Numbered from the stretch's first letter, positions 1 through 8,292 are shown. The stretch is DNA of 64,000 nucleotides from Paracoccus versutus (GCF_000763885.1 NZ_JRKO01000004.1:54713-118712), one strand, 5' to 3'. A program made the numbers and translations. Notes: generated from the letters alone by a model not told the origin.

Positions 1-575
1 TTCAGCACGTCATGCACCAGGGGCTCGGCCGCCTCGCGCGACAGGCCCATCTCGGCCATCAGCGCGTTGACCAGGTTGGAATGGCAGCAATGGTGATAGT
101 CCTGCCCGCTCAGCAGGCGATGGGTATAGGGGTCGCAGCGCGTGCCGATCACGTCGTGGACCGAGCCGCCGTATTCGTCGATGCCATACCATTCCAGCGT
201 ATCCTCGGTCACGGTGGCCATCGGGCGCAGATGCGGAAAGCTGGACCACATGCGATGGCCGCGCGTCAGATGGGTGCCGTGCAGCGCGCGGGTCTTGCCG
301 GAATAGAACCGTTCGCGCGGATCGGCGGCGGACCACAGGTTCAGGTCGCCGACCTGCGGCCCCTCGACGCTGGTGATGCGAAAGAAATGCCCGGCCGGCA
401 CGTGAAAGCAACGCGCCTCGCGCGGGGGCACCAGGCATTCCCCGGATTTGCGCGCCGTCAGGCGAACGGCCTGCAAGCCGGGCAGGTCCGGATCGGGAAG
501 GGTATGGTTCGGATAGCAGATGACCGGGCGAATGGCCCGGCGCTCGGCGGCATCTTCGGGAATGGTTCGGATCAT
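1..575 (-). CDS. DUF1989 (urea carboxylase-associated family) protein, C-terminus cut by window edge
   Basis: Reading the minus strand from the ATG at 575 gives an open frame of 191 residues that leaves the window at base 1. It begins MIRTIPEDAAERRAIRPVI. Further on it has GDLNLWSAADPRERFYSGKT, then SSFPHLRPMATVTEDT, then HDVIGTRCDPYT and HHCCHSNLVNAL. This order (a GD-x-N near the middle, an ER/T segment, then a D-x-IGT-C and a CCHSN cluster) is typical of the DUF1989 family, often annotated as urea carboxylase-associated and probably metal-binding. The substrate is unknown. No strong Shine-Dalgarno precedes the ATG, so the start is provisional. It is followed upstream by the repeat pair at 656-709. 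Family call is fairly sure; function is not. Confidence 0.75.
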   Translation of the reverse strand, partial: MIRTIPEDAAERRAIRPVICYPNHTLPDPDLPGLQAVRLTARKSGECLVPPREARCFHVPAGHFFRITSVEGPQVGDLNLWSAADPRERFYSGKTRALHGTHLTRGHRMWSSFPHLRPMATVTEDTLEWYGIDEYGGSVHDVIGTRCDPYTHRLLSGQDYHHCCHSNLVNALMAEMGLSREAAEPLVHDVL

Positions 576-655
576 GGCGCGATGCTATGCGCGCGTCCTC
601 GGCATCGCAAGGCTTGCGCACACCTTGCACAGCGCGCCTGCCGGCCCTGCCGCAT

Positions 656-709
656 GGGTATTTGGGAAACGGAAAAACGGCCAGCCTTTCACCGCTTCCC
701 AAATACCCG
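656..709. repeat. Inverted pair of the GTATTTG core repeat
   Basis: The right-facing arm at 656-677 begins GGGTATTTGGGAAACGG and the left-facing arm at 692-709 reads CCGCTTCCCAAATACCCG. They belong to a family with at least seven more copies in this window (24501, 24549, 24617, 31364, 38058, 47694, 50592). The pair lies between the DUF1989 start and a terminator-like hairpin. Function unknown. Confidence 0.75.
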
Positions 710-740
710 AAAAACAAGAGCGCGGCCGGGAAGCCGCGCT
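709..740 (-). terminator. Rho-independent terminator of the 53-residue gene
   Basis: On the minus strand a perfect 8-bp stem AGCGCGGC/GCCGCGCT (740-733 with 726-719, loop TTCCCG) is followed by CTTGTTTTT. It lies 36 bp past the stop codon of the small gene at 776-937. Confidence 0.7.
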
Positions 741-775
741 GGAAGGCCCGCGCGTGCGGACAAGGTGGCCGCGCT

Positions 776-937
776 TCAGGCGGCCTGGCGAATGTCGGCT
801 TCCATCGGCATCGGATCGAAGCTGAAATAGCCGTACATCTGCTCCAGCACGGCCAGGGCCGCGCGATCCGCCGACTTGGCCGGCTTCAGCACGGCCAGGT
901 TGGCGCTGGTTTTTTGGGTCTCGGCAAGGGTTTTCAT
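776..937 (-). CDS. Small conserved-looking protein of 53 residues, unknown function
   Basis: An ATG at 937 opens a 53-codon frame ending at TGA 778-776. The protein starts MKTLAETQKTSANLAVLKPA, contains an MYGYFSFDP segment, and ends DIRQAA. A GGAG lies about 9 bases upstream of the ATG, and a terminator hairpin follows the stop, so it looks like an independent transcription unit. The sequence is soluble, with no signal peptide or membrane segment. I know of similar tiny MYGYF-containing ORFs in Rhodobacterales only as hypothetical proteins. No function is proposed. Confidence 0.65.
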   Translation of the reverse strand: MKTLAETQKTSANLAVLKPAKSADRAALAVLEQMYGYFSFDPMPMEADIRQAA

Positions 938-1068
938 CCGAAGGTCTCCGGGTCGAAGTGATGCTCTTCCCCACCGAAAAAGATAATGCCGCGCCGCAGA
1001 AAAATCTACCTCTGCGACGCGGCGTCAAACGGTATATCACGGCATACCGGCCATGACGGCCGTGCAAA

Positions 1069-1848
1069 TCAAACGATACGGTCCACCATCATGTGCTTGA
1101 TCGAGGCGATGGCCTTGGCCGGGTTCAGCCCCTTGGGACAGGTATTGGTGCAGTTCATGATCGTATGGCAGCGATACAGCTTGAACGGGTCTTCCAGCGC
1201 ATCCAGGCGTTCGCCCGTGGCCTCGTCGCGCGAATCGATGATCCAGCGATAGGCGTGCAGCAGGGCCGCCGGGCCCAGGTAGCGGTCGCCGTTCCACCAA
1301 TAGCTCGGGCAGGCGGTCGAGCAGCTGGCGCACATCACGCATTCGTAAAGCCCGTCCAGCTTCTTGCGATCCTCGATCGACTGGCGCCATTCCTTGTCGG
1401 GGGTCGGCGTCTCGGTGATGAGATAGGGGTTCACCGAGGCGTGCTGGGCATAGAAATGCGTCAGGTCGGGGATCAGATCCTTGACCACCGGCATGTGCGG
1501 CAGCGGATAGATGTTCACGTCGCCCTTGATCTCGTCCATGCCGTAGATGCAGGCAAGATGGTTGCCGCCGTCGATGTTCATCGCGCAGGAGCCGCAGATC
1601 CCCTCGCGGCAGGAGCGGCGGAAGGTCAGCGTCGGGTCGATCTCGTTCTTGATCTTGATCAGCGCGTCCAGCACCATCGGCCCGCATTTGTCCATGTCGA
1701 CGAAATAGGTGTCGATGCGCGGGTTCTCGCCGGTATCGGGATCCCAGCGGTAGATGTTGAAGCGGCGGACGTTCGTCGCGCCTTCGGGTTTCGGCCAGGT
1801 CTTGCCGACCCGCATGCGGCTGTTCTTGGGAAGGGTAAGTTGGACCAT
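1069..1848 (-). CDS. sdhB: Succinate dehydrogenase iron-sulfur subunit
   Basis: This 259-residue protein is the electron-transfer subunit of complex II, passing electrons from the SdhA flavin to ubiquinone at the SdhC/D membrane anchor. The [2Fe-2S] ligands are Cys80, Cys85, Cys88 and Cys100 (CREGICGSC). The [4Fe-4S] and [3Fe-4S] clusters are served by Cys170/173/176/180 and Cys227/233/237 ([11 protein letters not shown] and [11 protein letters not shown]). Length matches alphaproteobacterial SdhB. It is the last gene of the minus-strand sdhC-D-A-lipoprotein-lipoprotein-B cluster. It is separated from sdhA by two very small lipoprotein genes, with 70 bp between the second of these and the sdhB start. 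Confidence 0.97.
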   Translation of the reverse strand: MVQLTLPKNSRMRVGKTWPKPEGATNVRRFNIYRWDPDTGENPRIDTYFVDMDKCGPMVLDALIKIKNEIDPTLTFRRSCREGICGSCAMNIDGGNHLACIYGMDEIKGDVNIYPLPHMPVVKDLIPDLTHFYAQHASVNPYLITETPTPDKEWRQSIEDRKKLDGLYECVMCASCSTACPSYWWNGDRYLGPAALLHAYRWIIDSRDEATGERLDALEDPFKLYRCHTIMNCTNTCPKGLNPAKAIASIKHMMVDRIV

Positions 1849-1918
1849 TGGGTAACTCCTGGTGGTCAGACCGTCGTCTTGCGACTAGGCCGTCATGCGG
1901 TGGCTTGGGCAGAGGGCG

Positions 1919-2245
1919 TCAATGCACCCTCCAGCCCGGCTGTTCGTAAAGCGGCCGCGTGGGCTTCTGCCCCGAGCGGCGCTGGACGCATTGGTCGAAG
2001 ACCTGGGACGGATCGCGCCCCAGGATCTGGTCCGAGGACAGGTCGACGCTGACGAAGCCGCCGCGATAGCCGTGCGAGCCGACGCCGATGCCGACCTGGG
2101 TGCGCGGCGCGCGGGCGTCGAGCGCCTGGACCATGCAGACGCGCTCGGCCTCTGCGACCGGGATCTGCACCGGCGCGGGCGCGCAGGCCGCCAGCCCCAG
2201 AAGCGCCGGGGCAAGGCGCAGGCCAAGCGCGCCGCGCCCGGCCAT
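1919..2245 (-). CDS. Small predicted lipoprotein inside the sdh operon (second of two)
   Basis: This is a 108-residue protein from ATG 2245, which overlaps the stop of the preceding small gene (TGATG), so the two are probably translationally coupled. An arginine-containing N-terminus and hydrophobic stretch lead to a lipobox-like LGLAACAP, with Cys at about residue 20, implying lipidation after export. The mature part has CMVQALDAR, a glycine-rich GIGVGSHGYRG segment and QILGRDPSQVFDQC, and contains two cysteines that could pair. No family is recognised. Its place between sdhA and sdhB suggests an envelope protein co-expressed with complex II; whether it assists the enzyme is unknown. Confidence 0.75.
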   Translation of the reverse strand: MAGRGALGLRLAPALLGLAACAPAPVQIPVAEAERVCMVQALDARAPRTQVGIGVGSHGYRGGFVSVDLSSDQILGRDPSQVFDQCVQRRSGQKPTRPLYEQPGWRVH

Positions 2246-2610
2246 CAGGCGGCCTGCTTGGCCGCCGCCGCGGCGCTGGCGATGCATTGCGTGGTGGACG
2301 GACGGCCGACGATGGCGGCCACCGCATCTCCCGCCCCGGCCGCGCCGGCAGCGGCGATGCTGGACAGTTCCGCCGTGGTGGCGTTCTGCATCACGCAATC
2401 GGTATAGGGCGCGACATTGGCGCCGGGCAGGCGCCGGGCCATCTCGCGGTTGACGATGACGCGGGCCGAGGACCGCATCGCCGCATCCGGCGCGGGGGCC
2501 GCGACCGGCGGCAGCGGCGCCGGCGCCATGCCGGGGTTCTGGACCACGCAGCCCGAAAGGGTCAGCGCGGCGGCGGTCAGGGCCATGGGCAGGATCAGGG
2601 GAAGACGCAT
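2245..2610 (-). CDS. Small predicted lipoprotein inside the sdh operon (first of two)
   Basis: The ATG at 2610 overlaps the sdhA TGA (TGATG), giving a 121-residue protein; a TTG one codon earlier is possible but less likely. The N-terminus [20 protein letters not shown] ends in a lipobox before Cys21. A Pro/Ala-rich linker (about 27-42) leads to a C-terminal part with YTDCVMQNATTAEL and STTQCIASAAAAAKQAA, again with two cysteines. The spacing and Cys pattern resemble a small periplasmic helical domain. Function unknown. It is tightly coupled to sdhA upstream and to the second lipoprotein downstream. Confidence 0.75.
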   Translation of the reverse strand: MRLPLILPMALTAAALTLSGCVVQNPGMAPAPLPPVAAPAPDAAMRSSARVIVNREMARRLPGANVAPYTDCVMQNATTAELSSIAAAGAAGAGDAVAAIVGRPSTTQCIASAAAAAKQAA

Positions 2611-4412
2611 CAATAAACCCTCGCTTTGGGTGCGATCTTTTTCAGGTCGATCCCGCCCTCGTCCTGGGTAGTCAGGGGTTCAAGATGAACGGGCCGATAG
2701 GCCAGTTTAACATCGTTGCCTTCGACCCAGGCAAGCGAGTGCTTGCGCCAGTTGGCATCATCCCGCTCGGGGTAGTCTTCATGGGCATGGGCGCCGCGGC
2801 TTTCCTTGCGCGCCTCGGCGCCGACGATGGTCGCCAGCGCGTTGGGCATCAGGTTGGTCAGCTCCAGCGTCTCCATCAGGTCGCTGTTCCAGATCAGGCT
2901 GCGGTCGGTGACCTTCAGGTCGTCCATCTTGGCCGCGATCGCCTGCATCTTCTCGACGCCCTCGGCCAGGGTCTTGTCGGTGCGGAACACCGCGGCATCG
3001 GCCTGCATGGTGCGCTGCATCTCAAGCCGCAGCTCGGCGGTCGGCACCGAGCCGTTGGCGTTGCGGATGCGGTCGAAGCGGTCCAGCGCCTTGTCCACCT
3101 GTTCCTTGTTGGTGATGGGGATCGCCGCCTTGCGGTCGATCACCTGCCCGGCGCGGATGGCGGCGGCGCGGCCAAAGACCACCAGGTCGATCAGCGAGTT
3201 CGATCCCAGCCGGTTCGCGCCATGGACCGAGGCACAGCCGGCCTCGCCCACCGCCATCAGGCCGGGGAAGACCCGGTCCGGGCTTTCGGCGGTCGGGTCC
3301 AGCACCTCGCCCCAGTAGTTGGTGGGGATGCCGCCCATGTTGTAATGCACCGTCGGCAGGATCGGGATCGGCTCGCGCGTCACGTCCACGCCGGCGAAGA
3401 TCTTGGCGGATTCCGAGATGCCCGGCAGCCGCTCGGCCAGGCTTTCCGGCGGCAGGTGCATCAGGTTCAGGAACATGTGATCCTTGTGCGGGCCGACGCC
3501 GCGGCCCTCGCGGATCTCGATGGTGATGCAGCGCGAGACCACGTCGCGGCTGGCCAGATCCTTGTAGGTCGGCGCGTAACGCTCCATGAAGCGCTCGCCC
3601 TCGCTGTTGGTCAGGTAGCCGCCCTCGCCGCGCGCGCCCTCGGTGATCAGGCAGCCCGAGCCGTAGATGCCGGTCGGGTGGAACTGCACGAATTCCATGT
3701 CCTGAAGCGGCAGGCCGGCACGGGCCACCATGCCGCCGCCGTCGCCGGTGCAGGTATGGGCCGAGGTGGCGCTGAAATAGGCACGGCCATAGCCGCCGGT
3801 CGCCAGCACCACCATCTTGGCGTTGAAGACGTGGATCGAGCCGTCATCCAGCTTCCAGCACACCACGCCGGTGCAGGCGCCGTCGGTGATGATCAGGTCC
3901 AGCGCGAAATATTCGATGAAGAACTCGGCCTTTTCCTTCAGCGACCGGCCATAGAGCGTGTGCAGGATGGCATGGCCGGTGCGGTCGGCGGCGGCGCAGG
4001 TGCGCTGCACCGGCGGGCCTTCGCCGAATTCGGTGGTGTGGCCGCCGAAGGGGCGCTGGTAGATCTTGCCCTCCTCGGTCCGGCTGAAGGGCACGCCGTA
4101 GTGCTCCAGCTCGTAGACCGCCTTGGGGGCCTCGCGCGCCAGGTATTCCATGGCGTCGGTGTCGCCCAGCCAGTCCGAGCCCTTGACGGTGTCATACATG
4201 TGCCACTGCCAGTTGTCCGGACCCATGTTCGACAGGCTGGCGGCGATGCCGCCCTGCGCCGCGACCGTGTGCGAGCGGGTCGGGAAGACCTTGGTCACGC
4301 AGGCGGTGCGCAGGCCCTGTTCGGCCATGCCCAGCGTCGCGCGCAGGCCCGCGCCACCGGCACCGACGACCACGACATCATATTCGTGCGTTTCGTATTT
4401 GTAAGCAGCCAT
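2610..4412 (-). CDS. sdhA: Succinate dehydrogenase flavoprotein subunit
   Basis: The 600-residue catalytic subunit oxidises succinate to fumarate in the TCA cycle. The N-terminal dinucleotide-binding motif [13 protein letters not shown] is at about 13-25. The covalent FAD histidine is His48 in [10 protein letters not shown]. Active-site segments typical of SdhA are present: [20 protein letters not shown], the R/H pair in [13 protein letters not shown], and [11 protein letters not shown]. The C-terminal R-x-H-x-H-E-D segment ([15 protein letters not shown]) is also there. Length is normal. It lies 9 bp downstream of sdhD, and its stop is shared with the start of a small lipoprotein gene. Confidence 0.98.
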   Translation of the reverse strand: MAAYKYETHEYDVVVVGAGGAGLRATLGMAEQGLRTACVTKVFPTRSHTVAAQGGIAASLSNMGPDNWQWHMYDTVKGSDWLGDTDAMEYLAREAPKAVYELEHYGVPFSRTEEGKIYQRPFGGHTTEFGEGPPVQRTCAAADRTGHAILHTLYGRSLKEKAEFFIEYFALDLIITDGACTGVVCWKLDDGSIHVFNAKMVVLATGGYGRAYFSATSAHTCTGDGGGMVARAGLPLQDMEFVQFHPTGIYGSGCLITEGARGEGGYLTNSEGERFMERYAPTYKDLASRDVVSRCITIEIREGRGVGPHKDHMFLNLMHLPPESLAERLPGISESAKIFAGVDVTREPIPILPTVHYNMGGIPTNYWGEVLDPTAESPDRVFPGLMAVGEAGCASVHGANRLGSNSLIDLVVFGRAAAIRAGQVIDRKAAIPITNKEQVDKALDRFDRIRNANGSVPTAELRLEMQRTMQADAAVFRTDKTLAEGVEKMQAIAAKMDDLKVTDRSLIWNSDLMETLELTNLMPNALATIVGAEARKESRGAHAHEDYPERDDANWRKHSLAWVEGNDVKLAYRPVHLEPLTTQDEGGIDLKKIAPKARVY

Positions 4413-4421
4413 GGCGGAACC

Positions 4422-4811
4422 TCAGAGGACGACGATCGCGCCAAGGCCCATCCGGGCCAGCGCATAGACGGCGGCGGCGATGACCGCCCAGCCGAAGATC
4501 ACGGAAAAGATGATGGCGGCCTTGCGCACGCCACCCTGGAAATAGTCGTCGATCATGATCCGCGTGCCCTTGATGAAGTGGACCATGCCCACGATCACGA
4601 ACAGAGCGGTGATGAGCGCCGGGAAGGGCCGGCCGAAATAGGCCAGCAGCTGTTCCTGCGACAGGCCGATGGCGCGGGCGACCACGATCATGAACAGCGG
4701 CGTCAGCACGGTCAGCGCGACGGCCGAGACGGTCATGGCCCAGTGGTGCTGGGTGCCCTCGTGCGCCGAGCCCAGGCCTTCGGCAGCTTTGCGGGGGGTG
4801 ATGTAACGCAT
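4422..4811 (-). CDS. sdhD: Succinate dehydrogenase membrane anchor subunit
   Basis: This 129-residue protein has three predicted membrane segments (about 26-47, 61-81 and 98-122), as expected for SdhD. The segment HFIKGTRIMIDDYF between the second and third helices carries the His and the Asp/Tyr associated with the quinone and heme site in this family. The start ATG at 4811 is preceded by GGCAGGATC. It is placed between sdhC (15 bp) and sdhA (9 bp) in a single operon. Sequence is poorly conserved in general, so the call rests on topology, the H-D-Y segment and position. Confidence 0.93.
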   Translation of the reverse strand: MRYITPRKAAEGLGSAHEGTQHHWAMTVSAVALTVLTPLFMIVVARAIGLSQEQLLAYFGRPFPALITALFVIVGMVHFIKGTRIMIDDYFQGGVRKAAIIFSVIFGWAVIAAAVYALARMGLGAIVVL

Positions 4812-4826
4812 GATCCTGCCCTTTCC

Positions 4827-5219
4827 TCAGAACGCGAAGAAGATGATCAGCGTCAGCACGGCCAGGACGACCGAACCCGCGATCAGCGCCTGGCTGGATT
4901 TGCGCGCTTCCTCGATCTCCAGCCCGTAGCCGGCGTCATAGGCCAGGTGGCGCAGCCCGGCGAGCAGGTGATACCACAGCGACCACATCGAGCCGGTCAG
5001 GATGATGAAGCCCAGCCAGGACCGCATCACCCAGTCCGCGCAGGCGAAGGCGCCCGGCGAGGTGACGGCGGCGACCAGCCACCAGGTGATCAGCACGATC
5101 CCGGCGACCAGCGCGTGCCCGGTGATGCGGGTCATGATCGAGGTGATTGCGGCGATGGGCAGGCGATAGACCTGCAAATGCGGTGACAATGGCCGGTTGC
5201 CCCGGTTGACGTCAGCCAT
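4827..5219 (-). CDS. sdhC: Succinate dehydrogenase cytochrome b556 subunit
   Basis: A 130-residue membrane protein with the N-terminal hallmark RPLSPHLQVYR and three membrane helices (about 33-54, 66-88 and 108-128). His84 in LWYHLLAGLRH matches the axial heme b ligand position. The quinone-site signature usually written S-x-x-H-R-x-T-G is SIMTRITG here: Ser27 and Arg31 are kept but the His is Thr. I chose the ATG at 5219, ten codons inside the longest frame, because AGGAGAG lies just upstream and the MADVNRGNRP start fits the family. It is the first gene of the sdh operon, downstream of paired palindromes. Confidence 0.95.
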   Translation of the reverse strand: MADVNRGNRPLSPHLQVYRLPIAAITSIMTRITGHALVAGIVLITWWLVAAVTSPGAFACADWVMRSWLGFIILTGSMWSLWYHLLAGLRHLAYDAGYGLEIEEARKSSQALIAGSVVLAVLTLIIFFAF

Positions 5220-5295
5220 GATGCGCTCTCCTGCGTTCAGGCCCCGCACGCGACGGCTGGCGGCGAGGGCTGGCCGAAATTGGGTTTGCTTTTAG

Positions 5296-5394
5296 CCGCC
5301 TTGTCGCATCTGTCACGGGTGGATGCCAGACGTAAGGCGGATATGCGACAGATTTTCCGTTTTTGTGATCACGCAAACGCCAGCTGTGATCACG
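5296..5394 (-). promoter_or_regulatory. sdh operon upstream region with paired TGTGATCACG palindromes
   Basis: Two TGTGATCACG sites lie at 5364-5373 and 5385-5394. Their centres are 21 bp apart, two turns of the helix. They sit about 145-175 bp upstream of the sdhC start. Closer to the gene, TGTCGCAT (5302-5309) and its inverse ATGCGACA (5343-5350) form a second, spaced inverted repeat. The same 21-bp arrangement of GTGATCAC-type sites precedes sucC at 10406-10436. I infer an operator for a dimeric or tetrameric regulator; which one is unknown. No convincing -35/-10 could be fixed. Otherwise the 314-bp gap holds no gene. Confidence 0.6.
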
Positions 5395-5532
5395 GGCAGG
5401 CTCCGACCCTTTCGAATGATTGCGGTATCAGGACGGACTCGCCGGATTTCCCCGGATAACCGAGGGATTCGGTCATGTTCAACCCCGGCGCGGCGGCGAT
5501 TCGCGGGCCGGCTGCGCCGTGGCGCGGGGCGG

Positions 5533-6567
5533 TCATTTCGGCATCAAGGCCCAGTAATCCAGGTCCAGCAGCACCTGCGGGGCATATTTTCCATCCTCGC
5601 CGCGCAGGGCGTGATCACCGGCCGCGCCCTTGTGCGCCACCAGCCGCAGCCGGATCGCGCCGACGCCCGGCGCATGGGTGTCGGCCTTGTCCAGCACCTC
5701 GGACCAGGCGCGGATGGTGTCGCCGGCAAAGCAGGGATTGGCATGGGCCCCGCCGTTCAGCGCCACGATCATCTGCGCATTGGCCAGCCCGTTGAAGCTG
5801 AGCGCGCGGGCCATGCTGATGACATGGCCGCCATAGATCAGCCGCTTGCCGTCCTCGCGGAAGGTGGCGTCGAAATGCACCTTGGCGGTGTTCTGCCACA
5901 GCCGGGTGGCCAGCATATGCTCGGCCTCCTCGATGGTGACGCCGTCCACATGATCGATGACCTCGCCGACCTCATAGTCGCCCCAGCGGTGCGGCTCGCC
6001 GGCCAGGCCGAAGTCGTATTGCAGGAAATCCAGCCCCTCGGGCAGCACCAGATCGGAGGGCGCGACCGATTTCGCCAGTTCCGGCACCACCGGCTCGGGC
6101 GCCGGCGCCGCGTCGTCGCCCTTGCGCACCATGACCCAGCGCACATAGTCCAGCACCACCTCGTCCATCTGGTTCAGGCCGCGGGTGCGTACCCAGACCA
6201 CGCCGGACTTGCCGTTGGAGTTCTCCTTGAGCCCGATCACCTCGGATTCGGAGCGCAGCGTGTCGCCCGGCCAGACCGGCTTCAGCCAGCGGCCCTCGGC
6301 ATAGCCCAGGTTCGCCACCGCGTTCAGGCTGATGTCGGGGACCGACTTGCCGAAGACGATGTGAAAGGCGATCAGGTCGTCCAGCGGGCTGCCGTCCAGA
6401 CCCGAGGCGGCCGCGAACTCGTCCGAGGAATAAAGCGCGTGCCGCGCCGGGTAGAGCGCATGGTAAAGCGCGCGCTCGCCCTCGGCCACGGTGCGGGGCA
6501 CGGCGTGGCGGATCACCTGGCAGACGCGGTAATCCTCGAAGAAGCGGCCCGGATTGGTCTTGCTCAT
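5533..6567 (-). CDS. mch: Mesaconyl-CoA hydratase (beta-methylmalyl-CoA dehydratase), MaoC family
   Basis: This 344-residue protein has two MaoC-like hot-dog halves. The N-terminal half contains PLDDLIAFHIVFGKSVPDIS and WPGDTLRSESEV. The C-terminal half has AKVHFDATF, LIYGGHVISMARALSFNGL and HANPCFAGDTIRAWSEVL. The length and these segments match Mch of the ethylmalonyl-CoA pathway, which interconverts mesaconyl-CoA and beta-methylmalyl-CoA during C2 assimilation. The neighbouring malyl-CoA thioesterase gene, three genes upstream on the same strand, supports the assignment. The alternative, a generic MaoC dehydratase, is less likely given the double-domain length. Confidence 0.9.
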   Translation of the reverse strand: MSKTNPGRFFEDYRVCQVIRHAVPRTVAEGERALYHALYPARHALYSSDEFAAASGLDGSPLDDLIAFHIVFGKSVPDISLNAVANLGYAEGRWLKPVWPGDTLRSESEVIGLKENSNGKSGVVWVRTRGLNQMDEVVLDYVRWVMVRKGDDAAPAPEPVVPELAKSVAPSDLVLPEGLDFLQYDFGLAGEPHRWGDYEVGEVIDHVDGVTIEEAEHMLATRLWQNTAKVHFDATFREDGKRLIYGGHVISMARALSFNGLANAQMIVALNGGAHANPCFAGDTIRAWSEVLDKADTHAPGVGAIRLRLVAHKGAAGDHALRGEDGKYAPQVLLDLDYWALMPK

Positions 6568-6576
6568 GGTGGTTTC

Positions 6577-6783
6577 CTATTGCTGGCCCAGTTTCATGTC
6601 CGGGTGATAATCCGCCTCGATCTGCTTGGTGACCGCCTGGGCGCAGCGCATCACGCCGCGCGCCGCGTCGAAGGCATAGGCGGGGTCGCCATGCAGCTCC
6701 CAGCCCTTCGACAACGCCTCGCTGACCTTGTGGCAGAAGGCCGAGGTGTCGTCCTCGGTCAGCAGGCGATAGATCTTGGGCAT
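6577..6783 (-). CDS. DUF1737 domain protein
   Basis: The 68-residue protein starts MPKIYRLLTEDDTSAFCHKV and continues EALSKGWELHGDPAYAFDA, the usual DUF1737 signature (YRLLTG-x-DD-x-x-FC and K/N-GWEL-x-G). I use the ATG at 6783, which sits one base after the nnrU-like stop, rather than a start four codons upstream. It lies 9 bp before mch in the same operon. The family is small and soluble, with no known biochemical role. Its constant company with ethylmalonyl-CoA pathway genes here is only circumstantial. Confidence 0.8.
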   Translation of the reverse strand: MPKIYRLLTEDDTSAFCHKVSEALSKGWELHGDPAYAFDAARGVMRCAQAVTKQIEADYHPDMKLGQQ

Positions 6784-6784
6784 G

Positions 6785-7327
6785 TCAGCCTCCAAAGGGG
6801 TTATAGCCCAGCCAGGCGTGGACCAGCGCCACGACCCCGAACAGGACCACGGTGCCGACCGCGGCCATCGCCTCCTTGCGGACCGGGAACGGCCCGGCGG
6901 GCGGGGTCCAGCCCGGCTGCGCGCGGTTGATCACGGCCATCTCGACCAGCGACCAGAGCAGCAGCCCGCCGAACAGCACGAAACTGGGCAGGTCGCCATT
7001 GGGCAGCAGATGCGCAAGGGCCCAGAGCGCAAAGCCGGTCAGCTGCGGGTGGCGGATATGGCGGGCCAGGCGGGTCTTCATGCCGGCGACGGCGAAAAGA
7101 TAGAAGCCCAGCAGCACCAGCAGGTTGTTGACGCCCTTCAGCGGTGCGGTCGCGCCCCACCAATGGGGACCGTCCGCCATGCGATAGCCGATCACCATCA
7201 GCACCACCGAGACCGCCAGCGCCCCCGCCACGCCGCCCCGGCCCAGCCGGTCGCGCAGCCCCGGTGCCAGCCGCTTGAGAAGATGCGCCGCCCACCAAAG
7301 CGCCACGCCAAGGATCAGGATCAACAT
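6785..7327 (-). CDS. NnrU-like integral membrane protein
   Basis: The 180-residue protein has about five to six membrane helices and the family segment LARHIRHPQLTGFALWALAHLLPNGD, with conserved HIRHPQ and AHLLPNGD. NnrU proteins were named from denitrification regulons and are related to methyltransferase-like isoprenylcysteine carboxyl methyltransferase folds. True function is unsettled. Its operon here (mcl2, this gene, DUF1737, mch) is not a denitrification context, so a nitrite or NO role should not be assumed. It is separated by one base from the DUF1737 gene. Confidence 0.85.
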   Translation of the reverse strand: MLILILGVALWWAAHLLKRLAPGLRDRLGRGGVAGALAVSVVLMVIGYRMADGPHWWGATAPLKGVNNLLVLLGFYLFAVAGMKTRLARHIRHPQLTGFALWALAHLLPNGDLPSFVLFGGLLLWSLVEMAVINRAQPGWTPPAGPFPVRKEAMAAVGTVVLFGVVALVHAWLGYNPFGG

Positions 7328-7372
7328 CTGGCTTTGTCCTTTCGCTGGATGTAAATGGCGCTTACTTTGCCA

Positions 7373-8212
7373 TCACCCTGCCAGCGCGGCAATCGCCGCG
7401 GCCTTGGCCAAAGTGACGCGGGCGATCTCGACATGCAGGTTCTCGACGATCCTGCCGTCCACCACCGCGACGCCCTTGCCCTGGGCCTGCGCCTCGTCGA
7501 AGGCCTCGATCTGGCGGCGGGCCAGATCGACCTCGGCTTCCGACGGCGCAAAGACCTCGTTGGCAATGGCCAGCTGCGCCGGGTGGATCAGGGTCTTGCC
7601 GTCGAAGCCCATGTCGCGGCCCTGCTCGCATTCGGCGCGCAACCCCTCTTCGTCCTTGAAGGCGTTGAACACGCCGTCCACGATGACCCGGCCATGCGCC
7701 CGCGCGGCCAGCAGGCACAGGCCCAGCCCCGCCATCATCGGCAGCCGGTCGGCGCGAAAGCGGCTGTTCAGCTCCTTGGCCAGGTCGTTGGTGCCCATCA
7801 CCATGCCCTGCAGGCGAGGATGGGCGGCGATCTCGGCGGCGTTCAGCATGCCCTCGGCCGTCTCCATCATCGCCCAGAGCGGCGTGTCGGGCACCAGCGC
7901 CGCCACCCGGTCCAGGTCGGCGCCGCGGCTGACCTTGGGCACCAGCACCGCATCGGCGCCCGAGGCAAAGGCGCGGGCGTCGCCCTCGCCCCATTCGGTG
8001 TCCATGCCGTTGATGCGCACGATCCGCACCCGGCCGCCGTAATCGGCCTGCAGCGCCTTGGCCAGCAAGTCCCGCGCCGCCACCTTCTCGGCGGGCGCCA
8101 CCGCATCCTCGAGATCGAAGATGATCGCATCGGCGGCCAGCGCCTGGGCCTTTTCCATGGCCCGCACATTGGCGGCCGGAATATAGAGGACGGAACGATA
8201 GGGACGGGTCAT
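7373..8212 (-). CDS. mcl2: (3S)-malyl-CoA thioesterase (Mcl2-type, CitE family)
   Basis: The 279-residue TIM-barrel protein belongs to the CitE/HpcH aldolase family. It starts MTRPYRSVLYIPAANVRAME and has IIFDLEDAVAP (metal-binding ED), LVPKVSRGADL, WAMMETAEGM, GTNDLAKEL and GFDGKTLIHPAQ. This length and sequence style fit Mcl2, which hydrolyses (3S)-malyl-CoA to malate and CoA in the ethylmalonyl-CoA pathway, rather than the longer Mcl1 lyase. The start at 8212 is chosen because family members begin with the RPYRSVLYIP segment. It is first in a four-gene minus-strand operon ending with mch. A lyase activity cannot be excluded from sequence alone. Confidence 0.85.
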   Translation of the reverse strand: MTRPYRSVLYIPAANVRAMEKAQALAADAIIFDLEDAVAPAEKVAARDLLAKALQADYGGRVRIVRINGMDTEWGEGDARAFASGADAVLVPKVSRGADLDRVAALVPDTPLWAMMETAEGMLNAAEIAAHPRLQGMVMGTNDLAKELNSRFRADRLPMMAGLGLCLLAARAHGRVIVDGVFNAFKDEEGLRAECEQGRDMGFDGKTLIHPAQLAIANEVFAPSEAEVDLARRQIEAFDEAQAQGKGVAVVDGRIVENLHVEIARVTLAKAAAIAALAG

Positions 8213-8292
8213 CGGGGCCTCGCGTAATAATCTTGCGCGAACCTGCCCCGAAAGGAAGCGAATCGCAAGCACCGATTTGCCGCACTGCGGCA

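Noticed and set aside
2685..5186. Long plus-strand open frame opposite sdhA-sdhD-sdhC
   Set aside because: Antisense of three well-identified genes, with low-complexity translation.
5609..5617. Another GTGATCAC match
   Set aside because: It lies in the coding part of mch, is unpaired and encodes conserved residues, so it was not counted as an operator.
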